From positions 1 to 27,834 of the forward strand of contig JAUVJB010000003.1 in NCBI GenBank assembly GCA_030592465.1: a stretch of DNA of 27,834 nucleotides, in the 5' to 3' direction. Shown one piece after another: positions 1 to 8,907 of this stretch. The notes below the pieces were generated by a model. The model made no database searches, had not been told where the DNA came from, and saw only the letters and a list, made by a program, of their open reading frames with translations. Every line of letters begins with the position of its first letter. Position 1 is the first letter of the stretch. This DNA comes from Bacteroidota bacterium. GTDB taxonomy: Bacteria; Bacteroidota; Bacteroidia; Bacteroidales; B39-G9. The position numbers and the translations under genes were made by a program.

Positions 1-36
1 GGTTTAAGTTACAAACTTAAACCATTGTTAATTTTT
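1..36 (+). terminator. Rho-independent terminator of an upstream gene
   Basis: A perfect 10-bp stem (GGTTTAAGTT at 1-10 with AACTTAAACC at 14-23) around a 3-nt loop is followed by a T-rich stretch ending in TTTTTT. It probably ends a plus-strand gene lying outside the window. The window begins exactly at the stem, so the upstream context cannot be seen. Confidence 0.6.
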
Positions 37-70
37 TATGTTAAAATGTTTTTAAATATGATAAAGGTCA

Positions 71-98
71 TTGGCTAAATGAAATGAAAATAATATTT
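71..98 (+). promoter_or_regulatory. Weak candidate promoter for the 140-3364 gene
   Basis: TTGG at 71-74 and TAATATTT at 91-98 loosely match the Bacteroidota pattern of a -33 TTTG/TTGG and a -7 TAnnTTTG. The -7 match lacks the final G, and the spacing is only roughly right. The region follows a terminator and precedes the gene, so a promoter must lie near here, but this exact placement is a guess. Confidence 0.25.
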
Positions 99-139
99 TT
101 ACACAATCATAAAAACAAGATAAATAACAAAATTATATT

Positions 140-3100
140 ATGTATAAAATAAATAAACATCCTATTCTAAATATTAAACCCAACGAAAAAGTTACCTTTT
201 TATATAATGATAAAGAAATAGTCGGTGAAAAAGGTAAAACTATTGCAGCAGCTTTACATCAAGCAGGATATCCTATTCATAGCCATAGTTTACAAAACCG
301 TGAACGAAGCCTTCAATGTGGTATCGGGAAATGTGGAGCTTGTGAAATGTTAGTCGACGGACAAATAAAACGTATTTGTATCACTAATGTTGATGGAGTA
401 AAAAAAGTTGCCGAGATACCAAAAGATTATCGTCCTGATATTGTTGAATATAAGAAAGACGAGTCAATAAATGTTTATAAAACAACAGTTGCTATCATTG
501 GTGCAGGACCTGCAGGTTTAGCTTGTCGCGAAGAATTAAACAAACACAAGGTAAATAATATTGTTATTGATAACAATAATGAAATTGGCGGACAGTTTAA
601 TATGCAGACCCATCAATTTTTCTTTTTTGAAAAAGAAAAAAAATTCGGTGGAATGCGTGGCTTTAATATTGCAAAAACTCTTGCAGGTGAAAATAAAGAG
701 AATATCCTGCTCAACTCTACTGTTTGGGATATTTTGGAAAACGGACGACTTGCTGTTAAAAATATTAAAACAGAAGAAATTTTTTACATCGATGCCGAAC
801 ACCTCGTTGTTACTACAGGTGCATTACCATTTATGCCAAATTTCGAAAACGACGATTTACCCGGAGTATATACTGCAGCAGTTTTTCAAAAAATGATGAA
901 CCAAGAATTCACTCTTCTTGGCAAAAAAGTTCTAACTGTTGGAGCCGGTAATATTGGTTATCTTACTTCATATCAAGCAATGCAAGCCGGAGCGAAAGTT
1001 AAAGTAATTATTGAAGCAATGTCTAACGAAGGAGGATTCCCTGTTCAAGCTAACAGAATTCGTCGTCTCGGCATTCCTATTATGCTCTCAAAAATTCTTG
1101 TTAAAGCAATACCAAATGAAGAACATACAGGTGTTACAGGTGCAGTAATTGCCGACTGTAAAGACTTTAAACCTGTTCCCGGTACAGAAAAAATTATTCA
1201 CGATATCGATGTAATAAATATTTGCACAGGACTAATTCCTGATGATACTCTTCTTATTAAAGGAAAAGAAATATTTGGCAGAAAATGCTATGGTGCCGGC
1301 GATGCAATAAGAATTGGAGAAGGCACAAGTGCTGTTCTTAGAGGTAAACAAACTGCTTTTGACATTCTTCAGGAAATGAATATTCAATTTGATTATGAAG
1401 AATATCTTAAAGTATCAAAAGAATACATTGATTCTCAACAACATCCTGTTAAAATTATTGAACAAGCTGTATTCCCTGCAAAAGAAAGAAGAGAAAAACC
1501 TTTTGTTATTGCTGATTGTAAATATGGTTTTGCTTGTAATCCATGTGCTTTTTCATGCCCTCATGGTGCTATTTCAAAATCATCATCAAACTCAGTGCCA
1601 AAAATTGATTACGACAAATGTATTGGATGTATGCAATGTGTTACCTTATGTCCGGGTCTTGCAATTTTTGGTTATAACCCGAAAAAAGACTGGTTATTTT
1701 TCCCTGTTGAATATGAAGTTGAAGAAAATGCCGAAGTTTATTTAGTAAATAATGATGGCAAAAAAATTGGACAAGGAATTATCGAAAAAATTGTTCTTAA
1801 ACCAAATAAAACTAATCTTGCACGTGTTAAATCTTTAGATATTCATGGTGAAGATATTTTTGAAGCAAGAGGCTTTATTGTTAAAGAAAACTATCCTGAA
1901 CTAATTGAAGAGGATAATTTAAAAGAAATTGAAGGTAAACAATTTATTTGTTTTTGTGAAGATGTAACCTTAGATCAAATTTTGGAAGTTGTTGGAGACA
2001 GGAAATTTATTTCTGTTGACGAGCTAAAACACACAACACGTCTTGGCATGGGTGCATGTAGAGGTAAAAGATGTATTAAACGTGCCCGTACAGCTCTATC
2101 TGGTTATGGCGTTAGCATTATTGATGAAGCTACTCCTCGCGGACCAATGTCTAATCAAGTTGAAATGGGTGAGCTTTATCCTCGCACAAAACACGAAAAA
2201 ATTATTATTCCAAACAAAAATCAGACAAAAATTATTGAGATTGCAGCTTTAGTTGCAGGCGGTGGTATTGGTGGCAGCTCTGTTTTCAGATATATAGCTG
2301 AAGCAGGATTAAAACCTGTTTTAATAAACTATGGCAGAGGCTCATCATGGAGAAATATTGCAGGTGGTCGTCCCGGTTTTAGTGTACCCGAACTTGCTGA
2401 TATAGCAGCTCATAATAATGAATTATTTAAAGAACTTCAAAAACATCATAATATAAATCTCAAACCAATAAATTACGTTACTTTTGCACACGATAAAGCG
2501 ACTTATGATGCACTTGAACTATCAAAAGCATGGTCTGATTCACACACTGTTGCTCATAGAGATTTCCAAAAAGAAATTGCTCCGGGATTTAATAAAAATT
2601 TAAAAACATATCAGTCAGCTCTTATTACAAAAGATTGCTGGCAGGCAACTCCCGGACTAACCATTGAAGCAATTAGAAATATTGGTAAAGAAAATGGCGG
2701 TGAAATACTCGAAGATTGCAAGTTAATTGATATTGAAAAACAAGGCGACACTTACAAAATATTAGTTAAAAACCACAAAAACGAATATATTGAATATCAA
2801 ACAAACGTATTTGTTAATGCTTTAGGTCAAAATGCTAACGAATTTTGTAAAAAAGTCGACCTTAACTTAGGATTATATCCTGTTAAACATCAAGCATTTA
2901 TCACTAAAAGATTACCTTTCTTGGGAGTAAACGGACGAGCATTAGATATGTTGATCGACCGACGAGTTTATAAAGGATTTTCTGCTGTTTATGGTCAACA
3001 ACTACAAGAAACAGGTCAAATCATTGGTTGCGCCTCTCCTGCTGTTGACGGGTTACAAGCAGGTAAAAATCTTAAAATAAATGATAGAGATTTTCTCGAA

Positions 3101-3364
3101 ATAGTTTCCGAAGTATTTATCGACTGGTTACCTGAACTTTCTTCAGTTGGTTTTCAAGCTACTTGGTCAGGTTATTATGTTGAACCTAAAATGATTATTG
3201 ACCCTGAACAAGGATTATTTATTGGTTTACGTGGACATGGTTTTATGTTAGGCCAATATCTTGCTAAAATTTATGTTGATAAATTAATGGGTAAACAAGT
3301 ACCTGATTATTTAGACAGACTTAAAATTGAAGGCGATGGATTAGAAGAAACATCATTTAAATAA
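140..3364 (+). CDS. Single-chain multi-domain FAD/Fe-S amine or amino-acid dehydrogenase (opine oxidase/HcnABC/sarcosine oxidase-like)
   Basis: Predicted soluble oxidoreductase that oxidises a small amine or amino acid and passes electrons through Fe-S centres. Domains in order: a plant-type [2Fe-2S] module with C60, C65, C68 and C80; an FAD/NAD(P) oxidoreductase with GAGPAG at 121-126 and a second nucleotide motif GAGNIG at 268-273; two [4Fe-4S] sites (C460/C466/C469/C473 and C494/C497/C500/C504); a BFD-like [2Fe-2S] site with C604, C606, C640 and C645; and a DAO-type FAD domain from about 700 with GGGIGG at 707-712 and a GHGFML motif near the C-terminus. The first, second, fourth and last modules correspond to HcnA, HcnB and HcnC or to the gamma, alpha and beta subunits of D-hydroxyproline dehydrogenase. 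There is no GCV_T domain as in heterotetrameric sarcosine oxidase alpha. At 1074 residues it looks intact. The substrate cannot be read from sequence; glycine, proline, hydroxyproline and opines are all possible. Confidence 0.85.
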   Translation: MYKINKHPILNIKPNEKVTFLYNDKEIVGEKGKTIAAALHQAGYPIHSHSLQNRERSLQCGIGKCGACEMLVDGQIKRICITNVDGVKKVAEIPKDYRPDIVEYKKDESINVYKTTVAIIGAGPAGLACREELNKHKVNNIVIDNNNEIGGQFNMQTHQFFFFEKEKKFGGMRGFNIAKTLAGENKENILLNSTVWDILENGRLAVKNIKTEEIFYIDAEHLVVTTGALPFMPNFENDDLPGVYTAAVFQKMMNQEFTLLGKKVLTVGAGNIGYLTSYQAMQAGAKVKVIIEAMSNEGGFPVQANRIRRLGIPIMLSKILVKAIPNEEHTGVTGAVIADCKDFKPVPGTEKIIHDIDVINICTGLIPDDTLLIKGKEIFGRKCYGAGDAIRIGEGTSAVLRGKQTAFDILQEMNIQFDYEEYLKVSKEYIDSQQHPVKIIEQAVFPAKERREKPFVIADCKYGFACNPCAFSCPHGAISKSSSNSVPKIDYDKCIGCMQCVTLCPGLAIFGYNPKKDWLFFPVEYEVEENAEVYLVNNDGKKIGQGIIEKIVLKPNKTNLARVKSLDIHGEDIFEARGFIVKENYPELIEEDNLKEIEGKQFICFCEDVTLDQILEVVGDRKFISVDELKHTTRLGMGACRGKRCIKRARTALSGYGVSIIDEATPRGPMSNQVEMGELYPRTKHEKIIIPNKNQTKIIEIAALVAGGGIGGSSVFRYIAEAGLKPVLINYGRGSSWRNIAGGRPGFSVPELADIAAHNNELFKELQKHHNINLKPINYVTFAHDKATYDALELSKAWSDSHTVAHRDFQKEIAPGFNKNLKTYQSALITKDCWQATPGLTIEAIRNIGKENGGEILEDCKLIDIEKQGDTYKILVKNHKNEYIEYQTNVFVNALGQNANEFCKKVDLNLGLYPVKHQAFITKRLPFLGVNGRALDMLIDRRVYKGFSAVYGQQLQETGQIIGCASPAVDGLQAGKNLKINDRDFLEIVSEVFIDWLPELSSVGFQATWSGYYVEPKMIIDPEQGLFIGLRGHGFMLGQYLAKIYVDKLMGKQVPDYLDRLKIEGDGLEETSFK

Positions 3365-3389
3365 TACACAACAATTATCAAAAACAAAA

Positions 3390-3417
3390 GGCTGTAATTT
3401 TTTTTACAGCCTTTTTT
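3390..3417 (+). terminator. Terminator after the oxidoreductase gene
   Basis: An 8-bp perfect stem (GGCTGTAA at 3390-3397 with TTACAGCC at 3404-3411) with an all-T loop is followed by a run of T. It lies 26 bases after the stop codon, so the gene appears monocistronic. Confidence 0.85.
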
Positions 3418-3727
3418 ATTTTGCAAGATTTCAATTAATTAAATTTGACATATCTTTATATCATTTCTGATGCATAAAAAAACTCCAAACTTGCAATACG
3501 CTACAAATCAATTAGTTAAAAATTATTTTAAAATCTTCTCAATTAAAATTAAACCTTTTTCATTTTTTTACGTCAAACAAAGTGTAAATCAAAAAATTAT
3601 TATGAATCACACATTTCAAAAAAATACAAAAATTTTTATTAGGGTATTTTAAAATATGTGTGTATTAACTATGTAAAGCTCATAAAACTAAAAAACAATT
3701 TTTAACATTAACTTAAATTTAATAATT
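3418..3727. other. Intergenic stretch with no recognised feature
   Basis: About 310 bases of very AT-rich DNA between a terminator and the lipoprotein gene. It must hold the lipoprotein promoter, but no convincing TTTG/TAnnTTTG pair was found. A 60-codon open frame at 3470-3652 has low-complexity composition, no domain and no ribosome site, and is treated as chance. Confidence 0.5.
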
Positions 3728-4594
3728 ATGAAAACAAAAATTTATTTATTAGCAGCAGTTTTAACATTTGGATTTTTCTTTTTAAGCTCATGTAAAAAAG
3801 ATAAAATCGACAGCGACACTACTTCAAGTGAAGATAATTCACTTGCAGAAAACATGTTTGAAGACGTTTTTAAAGTTGTAGATGAAACTTTAAAATCTAA
3901 CGATTTAGACGATAATAAAAGTTATGTTTTTAATTATAACTATGGAGACTGTGCAACTGTAACAATTTCTCCCTTTGGTCATGGTGTTTTCCCAAAAACC
4001 ATAACAGTTGATTTTGGTGACTCTAATTGTGAGGGCAATGACGGTGTTTTTCGTCGCGGTAAAATTATTACTACAATAACTGACTATTACCGTAATGACG
4101 ATTGTGTAATAACTACAACTCTCGATAACTACTATGTTAACGATTACAAAGTTGAAGGTACAAAAACAGTAACCAATCAAGGACGAAACGATGCCGGTCA
4201 TTTGCATTACACAATCGAAGTTACCGATGCAACAATTACCTCACCGGAAGGCGAAGAAATTACATGGCAATCAAACAGAACAAGAGAATGGATAGAAGGT
4301 GAAGAAACTACTGTTTTAACCGACGGATTAGCAGGTATTTTAGATGATGTTTATTCAATCACAGGCAGCTCAAGCGGTGTTAATCGTTTTGGAAAATCTT
4401 ACACTATTACAATTACTAAAGCACTAAGAGTAGAGGCTGATTGTTTCTGGATTAGCGAAGGAACAATTGAAATTGCTCCGGAAGATAGAAAAATCAGAAC
4501 CCTTGACTATGGCGATGGCACATGCGACAATAACGCTACTGTTACTATAGATGGCAAGACTTATAATATTATTTTAAGAGGTAGAAGAAGATAA
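3728..4594 (+). CDS. Uncharacterised Bacteroidota lipoprotein
   Basis: Family not recognised beyond the general type of Bacteroidota surface or periplasmic lipoprotein. A signal peptide with a hydrophobic core at residues 5-19 ends in the lipobox LSSC with the acylated cysteine at C22, followed by KKDK. The mature part (about 265 residues) is acidic and probably all-beta. It contains two similar short segments, VDFGDSNCEGNDG near residue 96 and LDYGDGTCDNNA near residue 258, each a D-G-D-x-x-C type loop, which suggests an internal pairing of related strands. The cysteines in these loops may form disulfides after export. The start codon is the only one that gives the signal peptide; there is no strong Shine-Dalgarno, which is normal for this phylum. 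It is transcribed alone and has its own terminator. Confidence 0.75.
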   Translation: MKTKIYLLAAVLTFGFFFLSSCKKDKIDSDTTSSEDNSLAENMFEDVFKVVDETLKSNDLDDNKSYVFNYNYGDCATVTISPFGHGVFPKTITVDFGDSNCEGNDGVFRRGKIITTITDYYRNDDCVITTTLDNYYVNDYKVEGTKTVTNQGRNDAGHLHYTIEVTDATITSPEGEEITWQSNRTREWIEGEETTVLTDGLAGILDDVYSITGSSSGVNRFGKSYTITITKALRVEADCFWISEGTIEIAPEDRKIRTLDYGDGTCDNNATVTIDGKTYNIILRGRRR

Positions 4595-4616
4595 TCTGTA
4601 AATATATATCATTTTA

Positions 4617-4647
4617 AAGTCCGAAGTTAATTTCTTCGGACTTTTTT
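4617..4647 (+). terminator. Terminator after the lipoprotein gene
   Basis: A 10-bp perfect stem, AAGTCCGAAG at 4617-4626 with CTTCGGACTT at 4634-4643, has a 7-nt loop and is followed by T residues. It lies 22 bases past the stop codon. Confidence 0.85.
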
Positions 4648-4745
4648 ATTACAAATTTTCATTGGCAAATCTGAATATGAGTCAATTAGATTTATACACA
4701 ACAAATTTGAATATATCTTTATTAATTATTACTTTTAAATTAATA

Positions 4746-4894
4746 AATGAGTCTGATCCGAAAACTATCCGCCAGCTGGCGGATTAGCCGACTATCGGTT
4801 TTGTAATAGACTGACGTACAGATTTATAGCATTTAGTCTTCCGCCCGCCGGTTGGCGAGTTAACCGCTTATCAGCTTTTCGGAGCGGACTCATT
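4746..4894 (-). repeat. Dispersed ~145-bp repeat R1, copy A, with terminal inverted repeats
   Basis: The ends form a 19-bp imperfect inverted repeat (4746-4764 and 4876-4894, two mismatches, outer part AATGAGTC/GACTCATT). Inside lie a perfect 18-bp GC-rich palindrome (4767-4784) and a second GC-rich segment around 4841-4858. The reverse complement of 4803-4894 aligns along its whole length with 12077-12169, so this is a member of a dispersed non-coding family. No open frame or transposase is present. The rest of the 4648-5021 gap shows no gene. Confidence 0.8.
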
Positions 4895-5014
4895 ATTATA
4901 ATTTTTTTGTAAAAACTGATAGACAATATTTATCAAATAACCGTCAAATAATACCTGCAAGACATAGGCACAAGCGAGACACTTGCGATATTTGGATAAT
5001 ATATTGTATAGCCC

Positions 5015-5054
5015 TAAAAATAGATTTTCCAAATCTTAAAGATTTTGAAAATCA
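5015..5054 (-). terminator. Terminator overlapping the stop codon of the 944-residue gene
   Basis: On the minus strand the stop codon TGA (5054-5052) is the start of a nearly perfect stem, 5039-5053 with 5023-5037 (one mismatch), followed by CTATTTTT. The tight loop and the T-run fit an intrinsic terminator. Confidence 0.6.
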
Positions 5055-7886
5055 AAAATTCAAATTTGCCGAGAATAAAATTTTGTTAAAAAAAGTATTA
5101 GTCTCGGGTTTATAATAACAACCTATTCCAAACTCAAGGGGGATAAGAAACCGGAAAATATGAAGGTCTGAAGTTAATTCAATGCCGGTTGACTTATAAT
5201 AATTAATTTTTGAATTAAGTTTTCCTTGTGCATAGTCGTAAAATAAAGCAAGTTTAACTCTTTTAATATAAGCTAAAAACGACAAATCATAATCAGGGTA
5301 TAATACAGGGAATTTATAAGTAAATGCAACTGAATATAATTCATCATCAAATTGATTATAATAACCTCGCGGATAAGCAATTAAATCAGAGTATCGGAAA
5401 AAATTTGTAGTTTTTTTCTGAAAAGCTCCATAAATCCTCAAACCATGATGATTAAACAGTCCAGGGAAATAACACACTGAAGCAACGGAAAAAATTGAGC
5501 TGCTGTCTTTATTATCAAAAGAGGTATTTCTGTAATTCAAATTTAATGTTTGTCCCCATTTAGGGTAAATATCTTTTTTCGACGTTTTAATAATATTGTA
5601 TGAATATAAACCATAGCTCAAACCATTAAACGTATGTCGGTGATAATCATCTGATTCATGAGGAAAATTTTTAAAATAATCATACTTAACCAAAGGCTGT
5701 AATCTTCTGTAATATTTTCCTCTTGAAATATTTAAAGGCAGATTAACTCCTGCACTAATACTTAAATCATCAACAATAATAGTATTTAGATTATCGTCAA
5801 GGTCGAGTTTCTGACCATACTTTAATTTTGTGTCAATTACCGGAAAAAAACCTTTATAAATAACCCCAAGATGATAATGACCAAGTGTTTGATTAGATTC
5901 ATAACTATAACCAAAATCAATAAAAGCTGTGCTCAATTTATTTTGCGACAATATTGAAAGACCCGGACTGAGTTCAAAATTATCAAAATTAATAAACACA
6001 GGTGCCCAACTGTGAACATTTCTTATATTTTCAAATCTGCTGAATTTTTTAATTTCAAAGTTAATATCTTCATCATGATTGAAATCAATTGCGCCATTTT
6101 CGTGCTTTGAGATATACTTATACAACTTAATTGAATTGTTTTTCACCTTATCAACAGGTATCCATTTTGATGTATCAACTTTAATAACAGCAATATCTTT
6201 ACCTTGAGCAGTATAATCCGAATAAATTATCTTATCATTATCTTCCGAAACATTTGGTGAGGAAGCCCCATATTGTGATGATGTTACCTGAAAAATATTT
6301 TTTGATAAAGTATCAACAGCATAAATATTATCAATTCCCGAATATGCTGCTGAAAACAATATATAATTTTTAAAAAATATTGGTTTTGAAATCTCATCGT
6401 ATGAAAATTTTGTTAAATATCTTACCGAAGAATTTAATGTATTCACAGTAGCTATACACTTACCTTTATTGCTTAACAAGACACAAACAAGTATCTCATT
6501 ATTGTTATTCCACGCCGGCGTGATAATAAAATTATTTTGAGCCAGTTTTATTTCTTTTATTATTTTATCAGATATTAAATCAATAACCACAATTGAATAC
6601 TCATTTTGAGCAGTAACTTTTACAGCAGCAATTTTTTCGGCCTTAGGTGAAATTACAGGAGAAAAAAGTCTTGTTTTTCTACTAATTATTTTTTGTTGTT
6701 TAGTATTAATGTTATATGATTTTATTTCAGAATATGTTTTATTACTCCATCTTAAATCATTTTTAATTTCAGCCCAAACAATAATATTTTTGGCAGACGA
6801 TAAATCTTTATTAATTTTTATACCCGGAGTAAACAACAGCCTTTCATTACCTTTTCTATCAATGCTAACAAAGGTTTTAATATTATCAAGACTTGTCTTC
6901 TCTGCAATTATTACACTATCGTTAATAAAATTAGGGCAATCATAATTTATATACTTATTTTTTTTATTTTTATTAGCTACACTAAAATCGGAAAAAGTCA
7001 ATTCGTTCTGTTGTTCACGCCAAAAACTTTCAAGCTCAATTAAATTTTGATTGTAAAATTTTTTATAATTATATCCTGTAGTTTTTTTAATACTTAAAGG
7101 AAACGGGTTTACTAAAAATGGGCGTTTGGCAACATTATCGAGAGCCTTACTCCAAATCTGTGTACCATATTTTCTTCTTGAATTTGCAACAATCTGATAT
7201 CCAAGCTTATAATAATTTGGCACAAAATCCTTATAAGAACCAAAAACAGCTTTTCGATAAGAATAAATACCTTTTGATAAAACCTGAGATTTTAATTCCT
7301 TTTCGAAAGAAGGTAATCTGCCACGACCTGAATTACTTAAAGCTGTCTCTGTGCAAACAGCATCACCTTCAAGAAACCATCGAGGCACATACAATCCAAT
7401 TACTGCACCAATAGCTTGTTGCCCAAATATATGATACAGAAATTTCGAAAACCCATGATTTAATTTATCAATTTGTACCACATGGCGAAACTCGTGAGTT
7501 GCAAGCTGGTCAATCCAATCTTGAGCATAAATATCTTGCGGAGGACATGTAAAAATCTGCATTCCTTTGGGTGCCCAAGCAACCTGACCATTCGACAAAA
7601 CAGATTGATTATGAACAATTACAGGTATTTTTTTGGGTTTATTATTTAATGTAAAACTACCACGGTTATACAAATGCTGTAGTGAATTTGCTAATTGCTG
7701 TGCTTGTTTATCAGAATTTTCAGGAAAAATTATTTGAAAATTATCAGTATTAATCTGATACCACTTTAGCTTAAATGGGTCTTGTCCTGTATCGTAATAT
7801 TGTGCTAATAAAATTTTATTACTGAGAAGTAAGACAATAAAGAAGAAAACTAATATTATTCTTTTAAATTTATTGTAAAGAGACAT
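5052..7886 (-). CDS. Secreted HExxH (peptidase-MA-like) protein with propeller repeats and a barrel-like C-terminus
   Basis: A 944-residue exported protein. Residues 8-28 are a signal peptide ending LLAQ. Residues 40-290 form a domain with HEFRH at 131-135 and WFLEGD at 170-175; the H-E-x-x-H plus downstream glutamate (E173) pattern is that of gluzincin-like metallopeptidases of the peptidase MA type. Roughly residues 330-610 contain repeated IIVWAE, KIAAVKVTA and KIIYSDYT type strands like TolB/WD40-like propeller blades. Residues from about 660 alternate beta strands and end in ANLNF, as expected of an outer-membrane barrel with a terminal phenylalanine. This suggests a surface or periplasmic protease-like module anchored in the outer membrane. 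Activity is inferred from motifs only. Its start codon overlaps the stop of the thioesterase gene by one base (TAATG), implying translational coupling. Confidence 0.75.
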   Translation of the reverse strand: MSLYNKFKRIILVFFFIVLLLSNKILLAQYYDTGQDPFKLKWYQINTDNFQIIFPENSDKQAQQLANSLQHLYNRGSFTLNNKPKKIPVIVHNQSVLSNGQVAWAPKGMQIFTCPPQDIYAQDWIDQLATHEFRHVVQIDKLNHGFSKFLYHIFGQQAIGAVIGLYVPRWFLEGDAVCTETALSNSGRGRLPSFEKELKSQVLSKGIYSYRKAVFGSYKDFVPNYYKLGYQIVANSRRKYGTQIWSKALDNVAKRPFLVNPFPLSIKKTTGYNYKKFYNQNLIELESFWREQQNELTFSDFSVANKNKKNKYINYDCPNFINDSVIIAEKTSLDNIKTFVSIDRKGNERLLFTPGIKINKDLSSAKNIIVWAEIKNDLRWSNKTYSEIKSYNINTKQQKIISRKTRLFSPVISPKAEKIAAVKVTAQNEYSIVVIDLISDKIIKEIKLAQNNFIITPAWNNNNEILVCVLLSNKGKCIATVNTLNSSVRYLTKFSYDEISKPIFFKNYILFSAAYSGIDNIYAVDTLSKNIFQVTSSQYGASSPNVSEDNDKIIYSDYTAQGKDIAVIKVDTSKWIPVDKVKNNSIKLYKYISKHENGAIDFNHDEDINFEIKKFSRFENIRNVHSWAPVFINFDNFELSPGLSILSQNKLSTAFIDFGYSYESNQTLGHYHLGVIYKGFFPVIDTKLKYGQKLDLDDNLNTIIVDDLSISAGVNLPLNISRGKYYRRLQPLVKYDYFKNFPHESDDYHRHTFNGLSYGLYSYNIIKTSKKDIYPKWGQTLNLNYRNTSFDNKDSSSIFSVASVCYFPGLFNHHGLRIYGAFQKKTTNFFRYSDLIAYPRGYYNQFDDELYSVAFTYKFPVLYPDYDLSFLAYIKRVKLALFYDYAQGKLNSKINYYKSTGIELTSDLHIFRFLIPLEFGIGCYYKPETNTFFNKILFSANLNF

Positions 7887-8269
7887 TATCGTAGGTTATT
7901 CATAAATTCCTGATTATTAATAATATATCTAATATGAGAGGCGATTCCGACTTCTCCTTGTTGATCAAAAGCAGAAACTTGAAAAAATATTTTCTTTCCT
8001 TCAACTTTTGTGATAACTGATTTACATAAAATTTTTTGACCCGGCAACGATGCCTTTTTATGTTTCACATTAATTTCAATTCCCACAGTTGAGAAACCAT
8101 CAGGGAGTAACTCTTCAACGCTTGAGTATGCAGTATGTTCCATTAACGAAACTAAAGAAGGAGTTGAAAATACTTTAGATAGACCTGAACCAAAAACATC
8201 TGCAGTATCTTTGTCTGTTACAATTTTGAATAGTTCGTTTTTAATACCCTTTTTTATGTTAAAATTCAT
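7886..8269 (-). CDS. Hotdog-fold thioesterase, FlK (fluoroacetyl-CoA thioesterase)-like
   Basis: A 127-residue single-domain protein predicted to hydrolyse an acyl-CoA in the cytoplasm. The FlK catalytic set Thr42, Glu50 and His76 has an exact counterpart here in T36, E44 and H70, with identical spacing (8 and 26 residues), in the segments STPSLVSLMEHTA and INVKHKKASLPG. The length matches this thioesterase family (about 130-140). Fluoroacetate is an unlikely substrate in this organism; most family members act on unknown acyl-CoAs. It is the first gene of a two-gene unit with the large secreted protein, an odd pairing with no obvious metabolic logic. The start at 8269 gives the usual short N-terminus; no strong Shine-Dalgarno is seen. 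Confidence 0.8.
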   Translation of the reverse strand: MNFNIKKGIKNELFKIVTDKDTADVFGSGLSKVFSTPSLVSLMEHTAYSSVEELLPDGFSTVGIEINVKHKKASLPGQKILCKSVITKVEGKKIFFQVSAFDQQGEVGIASHIRYIINNQEFMNNLR

Positions 8270-8352
8270 AAAAAAAAATTATTACTTGTAACTTTTGTCT
8301 ATAAAAAAACGTTATACTAAAAAGTTAATAAATAGTTGTTTAAATAAATATT

Positions 8353-8396
8353 AAAGTCAAACTGACAGGTTAACCTATCAGTTTGACTTTTTTATT
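8353..8396. terminator. Strong hairpin terminator, probably bidirectional
   Basis: An 18-bp stem (8353-8370 with 8373-8390, one mismatch) with a two-base loop is flanked by a T-run on the plus strand and T-rich sequence on the minus strand. It directly abuts the stop codon of the minus-strand gene at 8392-8907, for which it is the likely terminator. Confidence 0.8.
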
Positions 8397-8907
8397 TAAT
8401 ATCAAGGTATTTGCCGGTATGTTCAATTAAATTATTAAGAAAAAGAATATTTAGCACAAAATTCTCATCATCATTATAATAAAGAGTAACAAAACTTTCA
8501 CCTTTTTCAATTGTCCAGATTCGCTTTAAATCTTTCCTTAAAAAATCAATTTTATCTTGATTACTCCATTCACCTTTGCCTTCATCATCTTTCCCGTAAA
8601 GATCAAAAATTTGTTCAACGACTGACTTAACATTATCAATATCAACAATATTATCTTTAGATAGTAATTTAACATTAATAGGATTACTGCCTGTAATATT
8701 ATGTTTATCAAAAAAAACTCTAAATTGCACTGTATCAAAAGCATTTAGCTCTGTCCAAGGAAGTTTTTTTTCATATACTATCATAAAAGTTTCTTCAGTT
8801 TCTTTACTGTCAACTTCTTCATAGTCACCATAAAAGAAAGTAGTAAGATCATAGGTAAATAAATCTAAAATAGTTCTTTCTTTATTTTCAGAATCAAATA
8901 GATCCAT
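8392..8907 (-). CDS. Uncharacterised acidic cytoplasmic protein, 171 residues
   Basis: No family recognised. The protein has no signal peptide or membrane segment and is rich in D, E, K and aromatic residues. It contains an acidic stretch near residues 27-40 and a segment LYGKDDEGKGEWSNQDKID around residues 103-121. The composition and the mix of strands and helices resemble small uncharacterised Bacteroidota proteins, and codon use matches the neighbours, so it is probably real. It stands alone: its terminator lies just downstream, and a long repeat-filled gap lies upstream. No function is proposed. Confidence 0.6.
   Translation of the reverse strand: MDLFDSENKERTILDLFTYDLTTFFYGDYEEVDSKETEETFMIVYEKKLPWTELNAFDTVQFRVFFDKHNITGSNPINVKLLSKDNIVDIDNVKSVVEQIFDLYGKDDEGKGEWSNQDKIDFLRKDLKRIWTIEKGESFVTLYYNDDENFVLNILFLNNLIEHTGKYLDIK

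Noticed and set aside
536..896. Open frames on both strands inside the oxidoreductase gene
   Set aside because: Shadows of the real frame; low-complexity translations with no domain.
140..3364. Heterotetrameric sarcosine oxidase alpha subunit
   Set aside because: The first half fits, but the C-terminal GCV_T folate domain is absent and replaced by a DAO-type FAD domain; 4Fe-4S and BFD modules are also present.
3470..3652. 60-codon plus-strand open frame
   Set aside because: K/N/F/I-rich composition as expected from AT-rich DNA, no ribosome site, no recognisable family.
4746..4894. R1 as a complete insertion sequence
   Set aside because: It has inverted ends but no open frame and no transposase anywhere in the window.
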